Source: UBA7672 sp041398245 (GTDB taxonomy: Bacteria > Pseudomonadota > Alphaproteobacteria > Caulobacterales > Hyphomonadaceae). From it: 64,000 nt of DNA. The position numbers and the translations under genes are program-made. Position 1 is the stretch's first letter; each line of letters opens with the position of its first letter. Where the stretch lies: the NCBI GenBank assembly GCA_041398245.1, contig JAWKVC010000001.1, forward strand, positions 268,954-332,953, read 5' to 3'. Shown piece after piece: positions 19,854 to 29,262 of the stretch. The notes under the pieces were generated by a model. The model did not search any database and was not told the DNA's origin. It saw only the letters and a program-made list of their open reading frames with translations.

Positions 19854-22067
19854 ATGGTCTTGCGGCTTACCTGCCTCGCCTCGGCCGCCATGGCTGCGCT
19901 CGTTGCCGGGGCTCCGGCATTCGCCCAGCCGCCTGCTCCCGCCCCTGCCCCGGCCACGCCGTCTGATGAGGATGAGGATATCATCCTCCGGGCGGACACT
20001 GTGGAGGAAGACCGCGATACGAGCGTCGTTACCGCTTCGGGCAATGTCGAGATCCGGGTCGGAGACCGTTCGCTGAAAGCCGACCGCGTCATCTATGACC
20101 GGATGAACCAGACAGTTCGCGCCCAAGGCAATGTCCAGATCATGGATGCTAGCGGGCAAATTCAGTTTGCCGACGAGATCGAGGCTGACGAGGACTTCCG
20201 GAACGGTTTCGCGACGCGTTTCTCTGCCCGTCTCGGGAGGCAGGGATTAGTGACCTCATCGTCCGCAATCCGCACCGACGGTACGACCAACTCGCTCGAA
20301 CAGGTTGTCTTCACCAACTGCCAGATGTGCCGCGAAGAAGGATACGAACCTTCATGGGCGCTACGCGCCCGCCGCGCGACCCTGGACCAGAAGGAACAGA
20401 TGATTACGTACCAGGACGCGGTCCTGGAGGTAAAAGGCGTACCTATCCTTTACGTGCCGTGGTTCGCCCACCCCGACCCCAACTCGGAACGCCGCTCCGG
20501 CCTTCTGATACCCGACGCGGGCGCCTCGTCAAAACTCGGGCTCTTCTACGAACAGCCCTATCTCTGGGTCATCTCACCTTCGGAAGATCTCGTCATCTCG
20601 CCGATGATTTCGGGGAACGTCGCCCCGCTCGTGAAGCTCGATTGGCGGCGCCGCTTCTTCTCTGGCTTCATTGATGCCGAAGGCAGCTTCACGAAAGAGC
20701 AGGACTTCGACTCGGACGGCAACAAGTTCGGCGACGATACCTGGCGCAGCCACCTTTATGCCGTGGGCCGATTCAATATCGACAAGGACTGGCAGTGGGG
20801 CTTCGGCATCGAACGCCAGACGGATGACCTCTACGACAAGCGCTACAGCATTGATGGCGAGGACGACCTGCGCGGACTCATTGCCAGCCAGCCACGCCAG
20901 CTTCTGTCGCAGATCTACGCGACCGGACAGCAGCCCGATTTTTACTTTGAGGCTGGAGCCTTCGTTTTCCAAGGCCTGCGCGCAAATGACGACGACGCCC
21001 AGATACCCGAGGTCGTTCCAGCGCTTTTCACCCAGAAGGTGTTTGACTTTGGGGCCAATGGGCAACTAGCCACCGATTTCTCAGCCGTCGGCCTCTTCCG
21101 CGACGAGGCGACGATGCTGCCCAACGGGACACCGACCCTCGACAGCGGACGCGCCACCGCGTCTGCAGAATGGGGCTCGCAGTACATTTTCGGGCCAGGA
21201 CTGGTGGTTCAGCCTTTCGCGTCGGCGCGTGGGGACGCCTACTACCTCGACGATGGCGGCGCTGCGGGCTCGCGCAACGTGAACCGCTTTCTCGGCATTG
21301 CTGGCGCACAGATCAGCTACCCGTTGATCAGCCGCCAGCCGGGCCTCGACATTATCGTCGAACCCATCGCCATGGCCGCGTACGGCACGCCTGACGCCAA
21401 TAATGACGGCATTCCGAACGAAGATTCCATCGTGTTCGAAGCGGATGAAAGCAACATCTTCGAACCGAGCGCCGTGACGAATTACGACCTCTGGGAGGGC
21501 GGCGCCCGAGCAGCGCTTGGCGTTAGCGCCACCGCGAATATTGGCAGCGACGTTCAGCTGTCCGCGGTCGTCGGCCGCCGCTGGCGTGAAGAAGAGGACA
21601 CGGCCTTCGACGAACTCAGCAACCTCCGTGATGAAACGTCGGACTACGTCGCCTCCGTGCGCGCGGACGTTGGTCGGATTGTCAACGTTGGCGCCCGATT
21701 CCGCATGGACGACGATCTTGAGGTAAACCGTCTGGATATCGATGCGGGTATCAATGTCTGGCGCGTGCGTGGCAACGCACGCTACTTCCGCGTTACCGAG
21801 AATGCTTTGGGAACCGAGGACGAAGGAATCGTCTGGTCCGGCTCCTTCGCCGTGGACGACAACTGGTCGGCGGTCGCCCAGCATGCCCGCAACATCACCC
21901 AGAGCGAGGACATCCGTCTGTCTCTCGGGGTTCGTTATCAGGACGATTGTTCTTACTTCCTGATCGCCTATGAGCGTCAAGGCGGCCGGGATCGCACCCT
22001 CGGCCCATCCGAGGCGATCCGGTTCACCTTCGCGCTGACAGGCCTGGGGGGCGCCACGACGGACTGA
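19854..22067 (+). CDS. lptD: Outer-membrane LPS assembly protein LptD
   Basis: A 737-residue protein with a signal peptide (MVLRLTCLASAAMAALVAGAPAFAQ). Next comes an OstA/LptA-like jellyroll domain (TVEEDRDTSVVTASGNVEIR; GDRSLKADRVIYD) and a long C-terminal beta-barrel rich in alternating aromatic/polar residues, with FTNCQMCREE before it and DDCSYFLIAYER close to the end. It inserts lipopolysaccharide into the outer leaflet together with LptE. The ATG follows GAGGGGAG. It lies in the order lptF-lptG-lptD-surA, with SurA being the chaperone for this barrel. Confidence 0.93.
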   Translation: MVLRLTCLASAAMAALVAGAPAFAQPPAPAPAPATPSDEDEDIILRADTVEEDRDTSVVTASGNVEIRVGDRSLKADRVIYDRMNQTVRAQGNVQIMDASGQIQFADEIEADEDFRNGFATRFSARLGRQGLVTSSSAIRTDGTTNSLEQVVFTNCQMCREEGYEPSWALRARRATLDQKEQMITYQDAVLEVKGVPILYVPWFAHPDPNSERRSGLLIPDAGASSKLGLFYEQPYLWVISPSEDLVISPMISGNVAPLVKLDWRRRFFSGFIDAEGSFTKEQDFDSDGNKFGDDTWRSHLYAVGRFNIDKDWQWGFGIERQTDDLYDKRYSIDGEDDLRGLIASQPRQLLSQIYATGQQPDFYFEAGAFVFQGLRANDDDAQIPEVVPALFTQKVFDFGANGQLATDFSAVGLFRDEATMLPNGTPTLDSGRATASAEWGSQYIFGPGLVVQPFASARGDAYYLDDGGAAGSRNVNRFLGIAGAQISYPLISRQPGLDIIVEPIAMAAYGTPDANNDGIPNEDSIVFEADESNIFEPSAVTNYDLWEGGARAALGVSATANIGSDVQLSAVVGRRWREEEDTAFDELSNLRDETSDYVASVRADVGRIVNVGARFRMDDDLEVNRLDIDAGINVWRVRGNARYFRVTENALGTEDEGIVWSGSFAVDDNWSAVAQHARNITQSEDIRLSLGVRYQDDCSYFLIAYERQGGRDRTLGPSEAIRFTFALTGLGGATTD

Positions 22068-22201
22068 CGCAGCAGCGCCGGCTGCGGCTCAAGGCTCGCA
22101 TTTCAACGATTCACCCGGTATATGCGGCCCGAGAGGCTGGCAGGTCCGGCCATATTCTTGCCTTTTGCCGGCCCCAGGGTCGGTGACTACGGGGTAACTG
22201 C

Positions 22202-23479
22202 ATGAAACGACTTCTAGCCATCGCTCTGGCGGCATCCGTAGCGGCCTCGGGCCTCGTTGCATTGGCCCAGCAGACCCAGCCCCAGTCAGGCGCCCCCCGG
22301 GGGCAACTGATCGACGGTGTCGTCGCCGTGGTTAATGACAAGGTCATCTCGCAGTCCGACGTCCGCAACCGGATGCGCTGGATGCTGCTGCGTTTCCAGG
22401 AAACGCCCAGCGAAGACATCATGCAGGAAATCCAGAACCAGGCGATCGAAAGCCTGATCGACGAAAAGGTCCAGCTGCAGGAATTCGCCAAGCTGACCAA
22501 AGGCGACAAGATTTCTGACCCCGAAGTCGACGAGAGCGTTAACGACGTCGCGCGCGAATTCCGCATGAGCCGCGAGCAGTTCAACCAGATGCTCACGGAA
22601 GTCGGCATTCCGATCCAGCACGTCCGCGACATGGAAGAAGCCAAGATCGCATGGTCAGCGCTCATCCGCGGCCGCTATCTGAAGTCGGTGCGCGTTTCCG
22701 AACTGCGCGTCGACGAAATGCTCGATCGTATCAAGTCCAGCCTCGACAAGCCGCAATACCGGATTGCGGAAATCTTCCTCTATGCGCCAGACCAGACGTC
22801 GCGCCAGAACGCGCTGACCCGCGCGCAGACAATCATCCAGCAGGTGAACCAGGGCGCTGACTTTACCGCCCTCGCCCACCAGTTCTCGGCCGCACCCTCT
22901 GCATCCGCGGGCGGCGACCTCAACTGGCTCTCGCCGGGCGACATGCGCCCCGAGATCGCGGAAGCCGTGCTCGCGGCGCCTGAGCCGCCGGTTCTCCTCC
23001 CGCCGGTCCAGAGCGACGGAGGGATCTACGTTATCGCGCTCACAGGCAAGCGCGACCCGGTCGAAGCCTCCAAGGCCGTCGTCCTAAACATGGAACAGAT
23101 CATTGCGCGCGGCGAAGGCGCCTCAGGCAAGCTGGAAACGCTGAAGGCGACGACGTCCACCTGCGCCGGCCTCGACAAGGCGCTTGAAGGCGTGGCCGGA
23201 ATCACGCGGACGCAGATGAACGACATCGGTCTGATGCAGATCTCGCCAGCCTATCGCACACCGCTGGAAGGCAAGGCCGCCGGTCAATCGACTGACATCA
23301 TCGACCTGCCCGATGGCGGCAAGATGGTGTTCTACGTCTGCAGCTCCCGCACGGGCAGTGCGGACCTGCCCTCGCGTGACGAGATCCGGGATCGCCTGTT
23401 CAACTCGGAGCTGTCGCTGGTCGCCGAACGCTATCTGCGCGATCTCAAGCGCGAAGCCACGATCGTCCGTCGCACCTGA
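22202..23479 (+). CDS. surA: Periplasmic chaperone / peptidyl-prolyl isomerase SurA
   Basis: A 425-residue exported protein (signal MKRLLAIALAASVAASGLVALAQ). The SurA N-domain starts LIDGVVAVVNDKVISQSDV. One parvulin-type domain is visible at about residues 175-280 (YRIAEIFLYAPDQ ... AGGDLNWLSPGDMRPEI). A second parvulin domain, as in the E. coli protein, is not evident. It helps fold outer-membrane proteins, LptD among them. Confidence 0.88.
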   Translation: MKRLLAIALAASVAASGLVALAQQTQPQSGAPRGQLIDGVVAVVNDKVISQSDVRNRMRWMLLRFQETPSEDIMQEIQNQAIESLIDEKVQLQEFAKLTKGDKISDPEVDESVNDVAREFRMSREQFNQMLTEVGIPIQHVRDMEEAKIAWSALIRGRYLKSVRVSELRVDEMLDRIKSSLDKPQYRIAEIFLYAPDQTSRQNALTRAQTIIQQVNQGADFTALAHQFSAAPSASAGGDLNWLSPGDMRPEIAEAVLAAPEPPVLLPPVQSDGGIYVIALTGKRDPVEASKAVVLNMEQIIARGEGASGKLETLKATTSTCAGLDKALEGVAGITRTQMNDIGLMQISPAYRTPLEGKAAGQSTDIIDLPDGGKMVFYVCSSRTGSADLPSRDEIRDRLFNSELSLVAERYLRDLKREATIVRRT

Positions 23480-23500
23480 TCCGGCCGGGAGACCTGGCCA

Positions 23501-24499
23501 ATGGCTACGCCGGTCCTTCCCCTCGCAATGACAATGGGCGACCCCGCCGGGGTCGGTCCTCTTATCGCGTGGAAGGCGTGGCAGGCCCGCAAGCCCGGCC
23601 AGCGCCCATTCTACGTGATCGCACCGCGGGACGTCATGGCGAAGGCCGGTGGCCCGTCTACACACATAGAGGACCCAGCCGAAGCAGCGGCTGCCTTTGC
23701 CGAGGCCCTGCCGGTGCTGGAGATCGAAGGTCCGGCGCCGGCTCCCGGTCAGCCTGATCCGGCCTCGGCGGCGGCTATCATCGAGTCCATCCGTCTGGCC
23801 GTCCAGCATACGCGCGCCGGCAAGGCCGCAGCGGTCGTAACCAACCCGATCGCCAAGGCCCTGCTCTATCGCGCCGGTTTCAAACATCCCGGCCACACCG
23901 AATACCTCGCCGAACTCGCGGCCGATGGCGGCTCGCCGCCTCGACCCGTGATGATGCTGGTCGGCGGCGGTTTGCGCGTCGCGCTTGTCACCATCCATCA
24001 GCCACTGGCGAGCATCGTCGGGTCGCTGTCGCAAGCCAGCATCGCGGAGATCGGCGGGATCGTCGGCGCCGCGCTCAAACGCGACTTTGGCATTGCGGAT
24101 CCACGCATCGGGCTATGCGGTCTCAACCCGCACGCAGGCGAGTCAGGATCGATCGGCCGCGAGGAAGTCGAGATCATCAACCCGGCCGCTGCCAACCTCC
24201 GCGCAGAAGGACTCAACGTTTCCGACGCTCGCCCGGGCGACACCATCTTTCATGAAATGCTTGGCGGGCGCTTTGATGCGGTCCTCGCCATGTATCACGA
24301 CCAGGGCCTCATCCCGGTCAAGACGCTGGACATGTGGGGCGGCGTCAACGTGACGCTCGGCCTGCCGTTCATCCGCACCTCGCCCGATCATGGCGTCGCC
24401 TACGACGCTGCTGCGAGCGGGAATGCGCGGCCCGACAGTCTGATCGCCGCACTGAAGCTAGCCGACGAAATGGCCATCGCCCGCGCTGCCGCAAGATGA
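23501..24499 (+). CDS. pdxA: 4-hydroxythreonine-4-phosphate dehydrogenase
   Basis: A 332-residue enzyme of pyridoxal 5'-phosphate synthesis. Motifs present are LAMTMGDPAGVGPLI at the start, FKHPGHTEYLAEL (metal/phosphate binding), GLNPHAGESGSIGREE and MYHDQGLIPVKTL. It oxidises 4-hydroxythreonine phosphate with NAD. It overlaps rsmA by four bases (ATGA), indicating translational coupling; the surA-pdxA-rsmA order is common in Proteobacteria. Confidence 0.95.
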   Translation: MATPVLPLAMTMGDPAGVGPLIAWKAWQARKPGQRPFYVIAPRDVMAKAGGPSTHIEDPAEAAAAFAEALPVLEIEGPAPAPGQPDPASAAAIIESIRLAVQHTRAGKAAAVVTNPIAKALLYRAGFKHPGHTEYLAELAADGGSPPRPVMMLVGGGLRVALVTIHQPLASIVGSLSQASIAEIGGIVGAALKRDFGIADPRIGLCGLNPHAGESGSIGREEVEIINPAAANLRAEGLNVSDARPGDTIFHEMLGGRFDAVLAMYHDQGLIPVKTLDMWGGVNVTLGLPFIRTSPDHGVAYDAAASGNARPDSLIAALKLADEMAIARAAAR

Positions 24500-25311
24500 C
24501 GACGCCGCTCACGCCCGGCGCGGCGAAGAAATCCCTCGGCCAGCACTTCCTGTTCGATCCTTCGGTCCTCAGGCGCGTCGCCAATGCTGGCGGCAGCGTG
24601 GAAGGCAAGACCGTCATCGAGGTCGGGCCGGGCCCCGGCGGCCTGACGCGGGCCCTGCTGGACTCTGACGTTGCCAGGCTGATCGCAATCGAACTGGACG
24701 ACCGCTTCGCGGAGGGGCTTTCGCTCTGGCCGGAGGCGCGTGAGGGGCAATTGGTTGTCCACCATGGCGATGCGCTCGCTGCGGACATCCCCGGCCTCAT
24801 TGCAGGCGCCGGCGGCCAGACCCCTGCCATGATCATCGCCAACCTCCCCTACAATGTCGGCACGCCCATGCTGATCGAATGGCTGAAGGCCGGCTCCTGG
24901 CGCGGCACGATGGTGCTGATGTTCCAGAAGGAAGTCGGCCTGCGGATCTGCGCAGCGCCTAATGAGGATCACTATGGCCGGCTCGCCGTGATATCGCAGG
25001 CCGTCACCCGTCCCCGTCTGGCGATCACACTGCCGCCCGGCGCCTTCCGGCCGCCGCCGAAGGTCGACAGCGCCGTCGTCGTGCTCGATCCGCTTCCACC
25101 CGATCAGCGTTTTGACGATCTCGACGCGCTTGAGAAGGTGACAGCCGCCGCCTTCGGCCAGCGCCGCAAGATGCTGCGCGCAGCCTTGAAGTCGCTCGAT
25201 GCGGGCCTCGCCGCACTGGAAGCATCAGGGATCGACCCGACACGCCGCGCCGAAACGCTCACACAGGCGGAATTTCGCGCGCTGGCGGCCGCGTGGCGTG
25301 CGGCCCGCTGA
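24496..25311 (+). CDS. rsmA: 16S rRNA dimethyladenosine transferase
   Basis: A 271-residue KsgA-family enzyme. After KKSLGQHFLFDPSVLRR come the SAM-binding EVGPGPGGLTRALL and the catalytic NLPYNVGTP (N-L-P-Y), with the FRPPPKVDSAVV segment later. It dimethylates two adjacent adenines at the 3' end of 16S rRNA. The ATG overlaps the pdxA TGA; the frame is open further upstream inside pdxA, but KsgA homology begins only here. Confidence 0.95.
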   Translation: MTTPLTPGAAKKSLGQHFLFDPSVLRRVANAGGSVEGKTVIEVGPGPGGLTRALLDSDVARLIAIELDDRFAEGLSLWPEAREGQLVVHHGDALAADIPGLIAGAGGQTPAMIIANLPYNVGTPMLIEWLKAGSWRGTMVLMFQKEVGLRICAAPNEDHYGRLAVISQAVTRPRLAITLPPGAFRPPPKVDSAVVVLDPLPPDQRFDDLDALEKVTAAAFGQRRKMLRAALKSLDAGLAALEASGIDPTRRAETLTQAEFRALAAAWRAAR

Positions 25312-25388
25312 CTCACAGACGACGCACCTCCAGGACGTGACGCGCTTGGCCAATGCGGCTATCAGGCTCGAAACACAGGGAGATCCTG

Positions 25389-26765
25389 ATGAAGCGTATC
25401 CTCCTCGCTTTCTCCGCCGCCTGTCTCGCGGCCTGCACGGCGACGCCACAACCGGCCGACGCCCAGCCGTCGTTCAGCGCACAAGGCAAATCGCTGCGCC
25501 AGATCTACGAGCATCTACACGCCTATCCCGAACTGTCGCTGCAGGAGAAGAACACGTCCGCCATTCTCGCCGCCGAGATGAAGCGCCTCGGATTCACGGT
25601 CACGACAGGCGTCGGCGATGCGTGGGCGAAGGCCCGCGCGATGAAGCAGTTCGGCAAGATCGAGGATGGCGTCGGCGGCTACGGCATCGTCGCCGTCATG
25701 GAAAATGGCCCCGGCCCGGTGCTGATGATCCGCACCGACATGGACGCGCTGCCGCTCGTGGAGAAGACCGGCCTGCCCTACGCCTCGTCGGCGCGCGACA
25801 TCGCCTGGTCCGGCGAGGAATCTGGCGTCATGCACGCCTGTGGACACGACATCCACATGACGAACTGGATCGGTACGGCGCGTGAACTTGTGGCGCGCAG
25901 GTCCGAATGGAAAGGCACGCTGGTGATGATCGCCCAACCGGCCGAGGAAATCGGCCTTGGCGCAATGGCGATGATCGAGGACGGGCTTTTCACACGCTTT
26001 CCGAAACCGGACTATGTGATCGGCCTGCACGACAACGCCTCCACGCCCGCCGGACAGATCGCGGTGGGGTCAGGCTATGTCATGGCCAATGTCGACAGCG
26101 TCGACATCAAGGTCACCGGCAAGGGCGGTCACGGCGCCTATCCGCACGAAAGCAAGGACCCGATCGTCGTTGCCGCGCGGATTGTGACGACGCTGCAGAC
26201 CCTCGTCTCCCGCGAGGTTGATCCGCAGGATTCCGCCGTCGTCACCGTCGGCGCCTTCAATGGCGGCTTTAAGCACAACGTCATCCCGGACGAAGTGAAC
26301 ATGCAGCTCACCGTCCGCTCCTTCGCGGACGCAACGCGCGAGAAGCTGCTTCAGGGCATTGAGCGGATTGCCCGGGCCGAGGCGCTCGCCGGCGGGCTCG
26401 ATCCGGACAAGGCGATCGGGATCACGATCAAGGACGACTACACGCCTTCGCTCTACAACAACCCCGCGCTGACTGAACGGATTGCAACGGCGCTGCGCAA
26501 GGCATTCGGCGAAACAGCCATCGAGATTTCCCCGCCAAGCATGGGTGGAGAGGACTTCGCCCGCTACGGCCGCACGCCGGAGAAAATTCCGGTGACACTG
26601 TTCTGGCTGGGCGCCGCCAAGCGCGAGGCCTGGGAGGCCGCACAGCAACCGGGTGGCAAGCCCCTGCCGGGCCTCCACTCATCCGAATTCGCACCGGATC
26701 CCGATCCGACCCTCGCGGCCGGCGTCAAGGCAATGACAACCGCTGCGCTGGAACTGCTGAAGTAA
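25389..26765 (+). CDS. M20 family amidohydrolase/peptidase, lipoprotein
   Basis: A 458-residue protein. Its N-terminus MKRILLAFSAACLAACTATP is a lipoprotein signal (lipobox LAAC). The M20D metal-binding elements are RTDMDALPLVEKTG, MHACGHDIHM and AQPAEEIGLGA, with the dimerisation-domain segment GKGGHGAYPHESKDPIV. Such enzymes remove acyl or amino acid groups from N-acyl amino acids or peptides; export and lipidation suggest a scavenging role at the cell envelope. GGGAGATC precedes the chosen ATG. Confidence 0.86.
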   Translation: MKRILLAFSAACLAACTATPQPADAQPSFSAQGKSLRQIYEHLHAYPELSLQEKNTSAILAAEMKRLGFTVTTGVGDAWAKARAMKQFGKIEDGVGGYGIVAVMENGPGPVLMIRTDMDALPLVEKTGLPYASSARDIAWSGEESGVMHACGHDIHMTNWIGTARELVARRSEWKGTLVMIAQPAEEIGLGAMAMIEDGLFTRFPKPDYVIGLHDNASTPAGQIAVGSGYVMANVDSVDIKVTGKGGHGAYPHESKDPIVVAARIVTTLQTLVSREVDPQDSAVVTVGAFNGGFKHNVIPDEVNMQLTVRSFADATREKLLQGIERIARAEALAGGLDPDKAIGITIKDDYTPSLYNNPALTERIATALRKAFGETAIEISPPSMGGEDFARYGRTPEKIPVTLFWLGAAKREAWEAAQQPGGKPLPGLHSSEFAPDPDPTLAAGVKAMTTAALELLK

Positions 26766-26772
26766 AGCGGGT

Positions 26773-27747
26773 CTACCCGTCCTTCTTCGTCAACGCACTG
26801 GTTTGCTTCTTCTCCTCACGGAAACGGAGGAAAGCGAAGATCGCCGAGCCCACACCCGCAAGCGCCGCGAGAACCGCGAACAGCGGCTGTACGCCGCGCG
26901 CCCACGTGACGATCTCGTCGACCGGCTCAACCTCCACGGTAATTTCGTCGCGATAGGAATCCAGCGGCTCGGCGTCCAGAGAACCGACGGCATAGCCATA
27001 GACATTCAGCGTCAGGGTATGCGTCCCCTTCTGCTTCGGCGTCACCCGCCAGCGCCATTCGTTCGCCAGCTTCGGCGACAGCTTTTGCCGCGTCGATGTG
27101 GTCTGCAGCTGGATGTCGAACGCAGCTCCCAACAGCTCCGCCGATACCGTGTCCGAGAGGTCGACATCACGCGTGACGATCTCACCGGGCAGGCCCTGCA
27201 GCCTGTCGGCCGCGTCGGTCTCCCGCGACGTGTCGATGATCAGCGAAATATCGATGGCCTTGTCCAGCGCGAGCTTGGCCGGCGGCCGGTTGTAGGTCAG
27301 CCGCCGCGACTTGTACTGCGCCTCCAGAGACGCGGGGACGGCATTGGTCTCAGCCGGTGCCGTCACGGGTGCGCTCTGCGGTGCGACGCGAATATCGTCC
27401 TCAACCGGCGCCGCAGGCGTTTCCCCGGACGATGGCGTCTGCGGCTCGGGCTGTCCCGGCCCGCCGCTGCTGAAGGTCGAGAACGGGTTGGCGTCTGGCT
27501 TCGCGGGCTCGTCCATCTGCGGCTGCTCTGGTGCGGCTGGCTCATCCGGCGTCACCTTGCGCGCAGCGTCAGGGCTGGCCGGCGTCGGCGTCGCCGGCTG
27601 TTCGACCGCAGCGATTTCGGCCTCGCGAACCAGCGGCTCGCGCGGCTCACTGACAAAGGCGGAGCCGCCGCCAAATTGGCCCAGCGCCCACACGCCAGCC
27701 GCGGCAATTGCGATGATCCCCAGCAGGATCGAAACCAGCACGCGCAT
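26773..27747 (-). CDS. Membrane-anchored protein of unknown function
   Basis: A 324-residue protein not assigned to a family. It has an N-terminal membrane segment (VSILLGIIAIAAAGVWAL), about 110 residues rich in Pro, Ala, Glu and Asp, a compact region at ~155-285 that looks like a beta-sandwich (EWRWRVTPKQKGTHTLTLNV with alternating hydrophobics), and a C-terminal membrane segment (LFAVLAALAGVGSAIFAFL) with a basic tail. The sandwich-plus-anchor layout resembles the tail of some signalling or caspase-like proteins, but the catalytic part is absent here. It ends seven bases from the convergent M20 gene. Confidence 0.65.
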   Translation of the reverse strand: MRVLVSILLGIIAIAAAGVWALGQFGGGSAFVSEPREPLVREAEIAAVEQPATPTPASPDAARKVTPDEPAAPEQPQMDEPAKPDANPFSTFSSGGPGQPEPQTPSSGETPAAPVEDDIRVAPQSAPVTAPAETNAVPASLEAQYKSRRLTYNRPPAKLALDKAIDISLIIDTSRETDAADRLQGLPGEIVTRDVDLSDTVSAELLGAAFDIQLQTTSTRQKLSPKLANEWRWRVTPKQKGTHTLTLNVYGYAVGSLDAEPLDSYRDEITVEVEPVDEIVTWARGVQPLFAVLAALAGVGSAIFAFLRFREEKKQTSALTKKDG

Positions 27748-27782
27748 GCTTCAGCACTCCCTCAGCTGCCTGCAGCAGGACT

Positions 27783-28832
27783 CTACGCGTCCCCGCCCCC
27801 AAATCCACCCGCCTCATCATCTGCTGCGGCCCGCCTGGGCGCCGCAGGAGGAGTCGGCTTTCGCCGCGCCAGTTCGTAGAAAGCGATGGCGGCTGCGTTC
27901 GACACGTTGAGGCTTTCCATATCCGGCTGCATGGGTATGCGCGCAAGCCCGCTGCACGCATTCGCAACGCCCTGCCGGATGCCCGGCCCCTCCGCACCCA
28001 GCACAATCGCCACCGGCCCGTCCACAGCGACGGCCTGCTCCAGCGTCTGATCCGCTGCGCCATCAAGGCCGATCACGGTCCATCCCGCATCGCGCAGCGC
28101 ATCGATCGCCCGGGAGATGTTCACTGCGCGGATTTCCTCGACCTGCTCCAGCGCGCCCGCGGCCGCCTTGGCCAGCGCGCCGCCCGCAGCCGGCGCATTG
28201 CGCGTCTGCATCACGATCCCGGCGACGCCAAACGCCGCCGCCGACCGGAAGATGGCGCCGACATTCTGCGGATCGGTGACCTGATCGAGGATCGCCAACG
28301 GCTTGTCGGGCCGCACAGCAGCTTCGGTGATGTCGATCCCGTCGAGCGGCCGGCAACGCACGGCCAGACCCTGATGCACCGCGCCCGGCGGCAACCGGTC
28401 GTCCAGATCGCGCGCCTCGACCAGCGACGCGAATTTCGGCAGCGCCTCCAGATCGAGCCCGGCCCGCTCCGCCGCATTGCGCGTCATCAGGGCGGCCGAG
28501 ATCTTCCGCATCGGATTGGCCAGCACGGCTCCGGCCGCGTGCAGCCCCCAGATCCAGACTTCTCCATTCTCCTCGAAGGCTGGCTCGCGGCGTTCGCCCC
28601 GTCCGCCCTGCCATGGCTTGCGGCCGTGCTGGTTGTGCCCTTGCCTGTGCCCGCCTTCGTCCCGGCCGGGCCCGCCACGTGGCGCACCGCCCCCGCGCGG
28701 CCGGTCATGTCCGCCGCCGCGTGGACCGCCAGAACCGCCTGATTTTCCGCCGTTTCCAGGACGGTTGCGTGGTCGATCCTTCGTCACTATAAGACGCGCT
28801 CCCAGATGAGACCGGCCTCGTTTCGGCTTCAT
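27783..28832 (-). CDS. rlmB: TrmH/RlmB-type RNA 2'-O-methyltransferase with Gly/Arg-rich N-terminal extension
   Basis: About 349 residues. The C-terminal ~245 residues are a SPOUT methyltransferase: substrate-binding domain (WIWGLHAAGAVLANPMRK), then LDQVTDPQNVGAIFRSAAA, VLGAEGPGIRQGV and MESLNVSNAAAIAFYELAR, which form the SAM-binding knot. This matches RlmB, which methylates G2251 of 23S rRNA. About 75 residues before it are low-complexity Gly/Arg/Pro/His (PRGGGHDRPRGGGAPRGG). The start is uncertain: ATG at 28832 is given, GTG at 28787 is possible, and neither has a clear ribosome site. tRNA-Tyr lies 35 bases away on the other strand. Confidence 0.85.
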   Translation of the reverse strand: MKPKRGRSHLGARLIVTKDRPRNRPGNGGKSGGSGGPRGGGHDRPRGGGAPRGGPGRDEGGHRQGHNQHGRKPWQGGRGERREPAFEENGEVWIWGLHAAGAVLANPMRKISAALMTRNAAERAGLDLEALPKFASLVEARDLDDRLPPGAVHQGLAVRCRPLDGIDITEAAVRPDKPLAILDQVTDPQNVGAIFRSAAAFGVAGIVMQTRNAPAAGGALAKAAAGALEQVEEIRAVNISRAIDALRDAGWTVIGLDGAADQTLEQAVAVDGPVAIVLGAEGPGIRQGVANACSGLARIPMQPDMESLNVSNAAAIAFYELARRKPTPPAAPRRAAADDEAGGFGGGDA

Positions 28833-28867
28833 CGGCGACGGCGTCAAGCTGCCGCCCCACTGGCTAT

Positions 28868-28953
28868 GGAAGGGTGGGAGAGTGGTTAAATCCACGAGAC
28901 TGTAAATCTCGCGCCGTACGGCTACGCTGGTTCGAATCCAGCCCCTTCCACCA
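28868..28953 (+). tRNA. tRNA-Tyr (GTA)
   Basis: The acceptor stem GGAAGGG pairs with CCCTTCC, followed by A and an encoded CCA. The anticodon stem-loop has GTA at 28902-28904 between GAGA and TCTC. A long variable arm marks it as class II, and GGTTCGAATCC gives the T-arm. Total length is 86 bases. Confidence 0.96.
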
Positions 28954-29262
28954 GCCTTTCCGAAGCATAGAGACTGTCCACTTGCGCCGCGGAAAATAGC
29001 GCTGATCGCGGCGCACTTCGTGACCTCGGCAGGCTCTGCTTCTGCCGCAATACGGCATTCTCGCAGCAATCCGAGCCGATATCTCTGGTGCTCGAATTGG
29101 CAGTCCGGTTACCCTGCCAAGGCCAACCCCGGCTTCCGCCGCGCGAGCTTGACCTTTCGCCGCGACCTGCCTCCCGCTCGCTTCTGACGAAATCGTCGCC
29201 AGAACGACAGAGCAGACGCCGCGATCCCCGGATCGACAGGGCGTCGCCGGGAGGACATTCGG
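28954..29262. other. Intergenic region between tRNA-Tyr and the GMC oxidoreductase gene
   Basis: No gene or RNA is supported. A short inverted repeat (GCGCCGCGG... CGCGGCGC, ~28986-29014) lies just after the tRNA but without a T-run. GGGAGGAC directly before the GMC ATG is a good ribosome site. Confidence 0.4.

Noticed and set aside
28833..29069. Longer start for rlmB reading through tRNA-Tyr
   Set aside because: The frame is open by chance across the tRNA gene; homology begins later.
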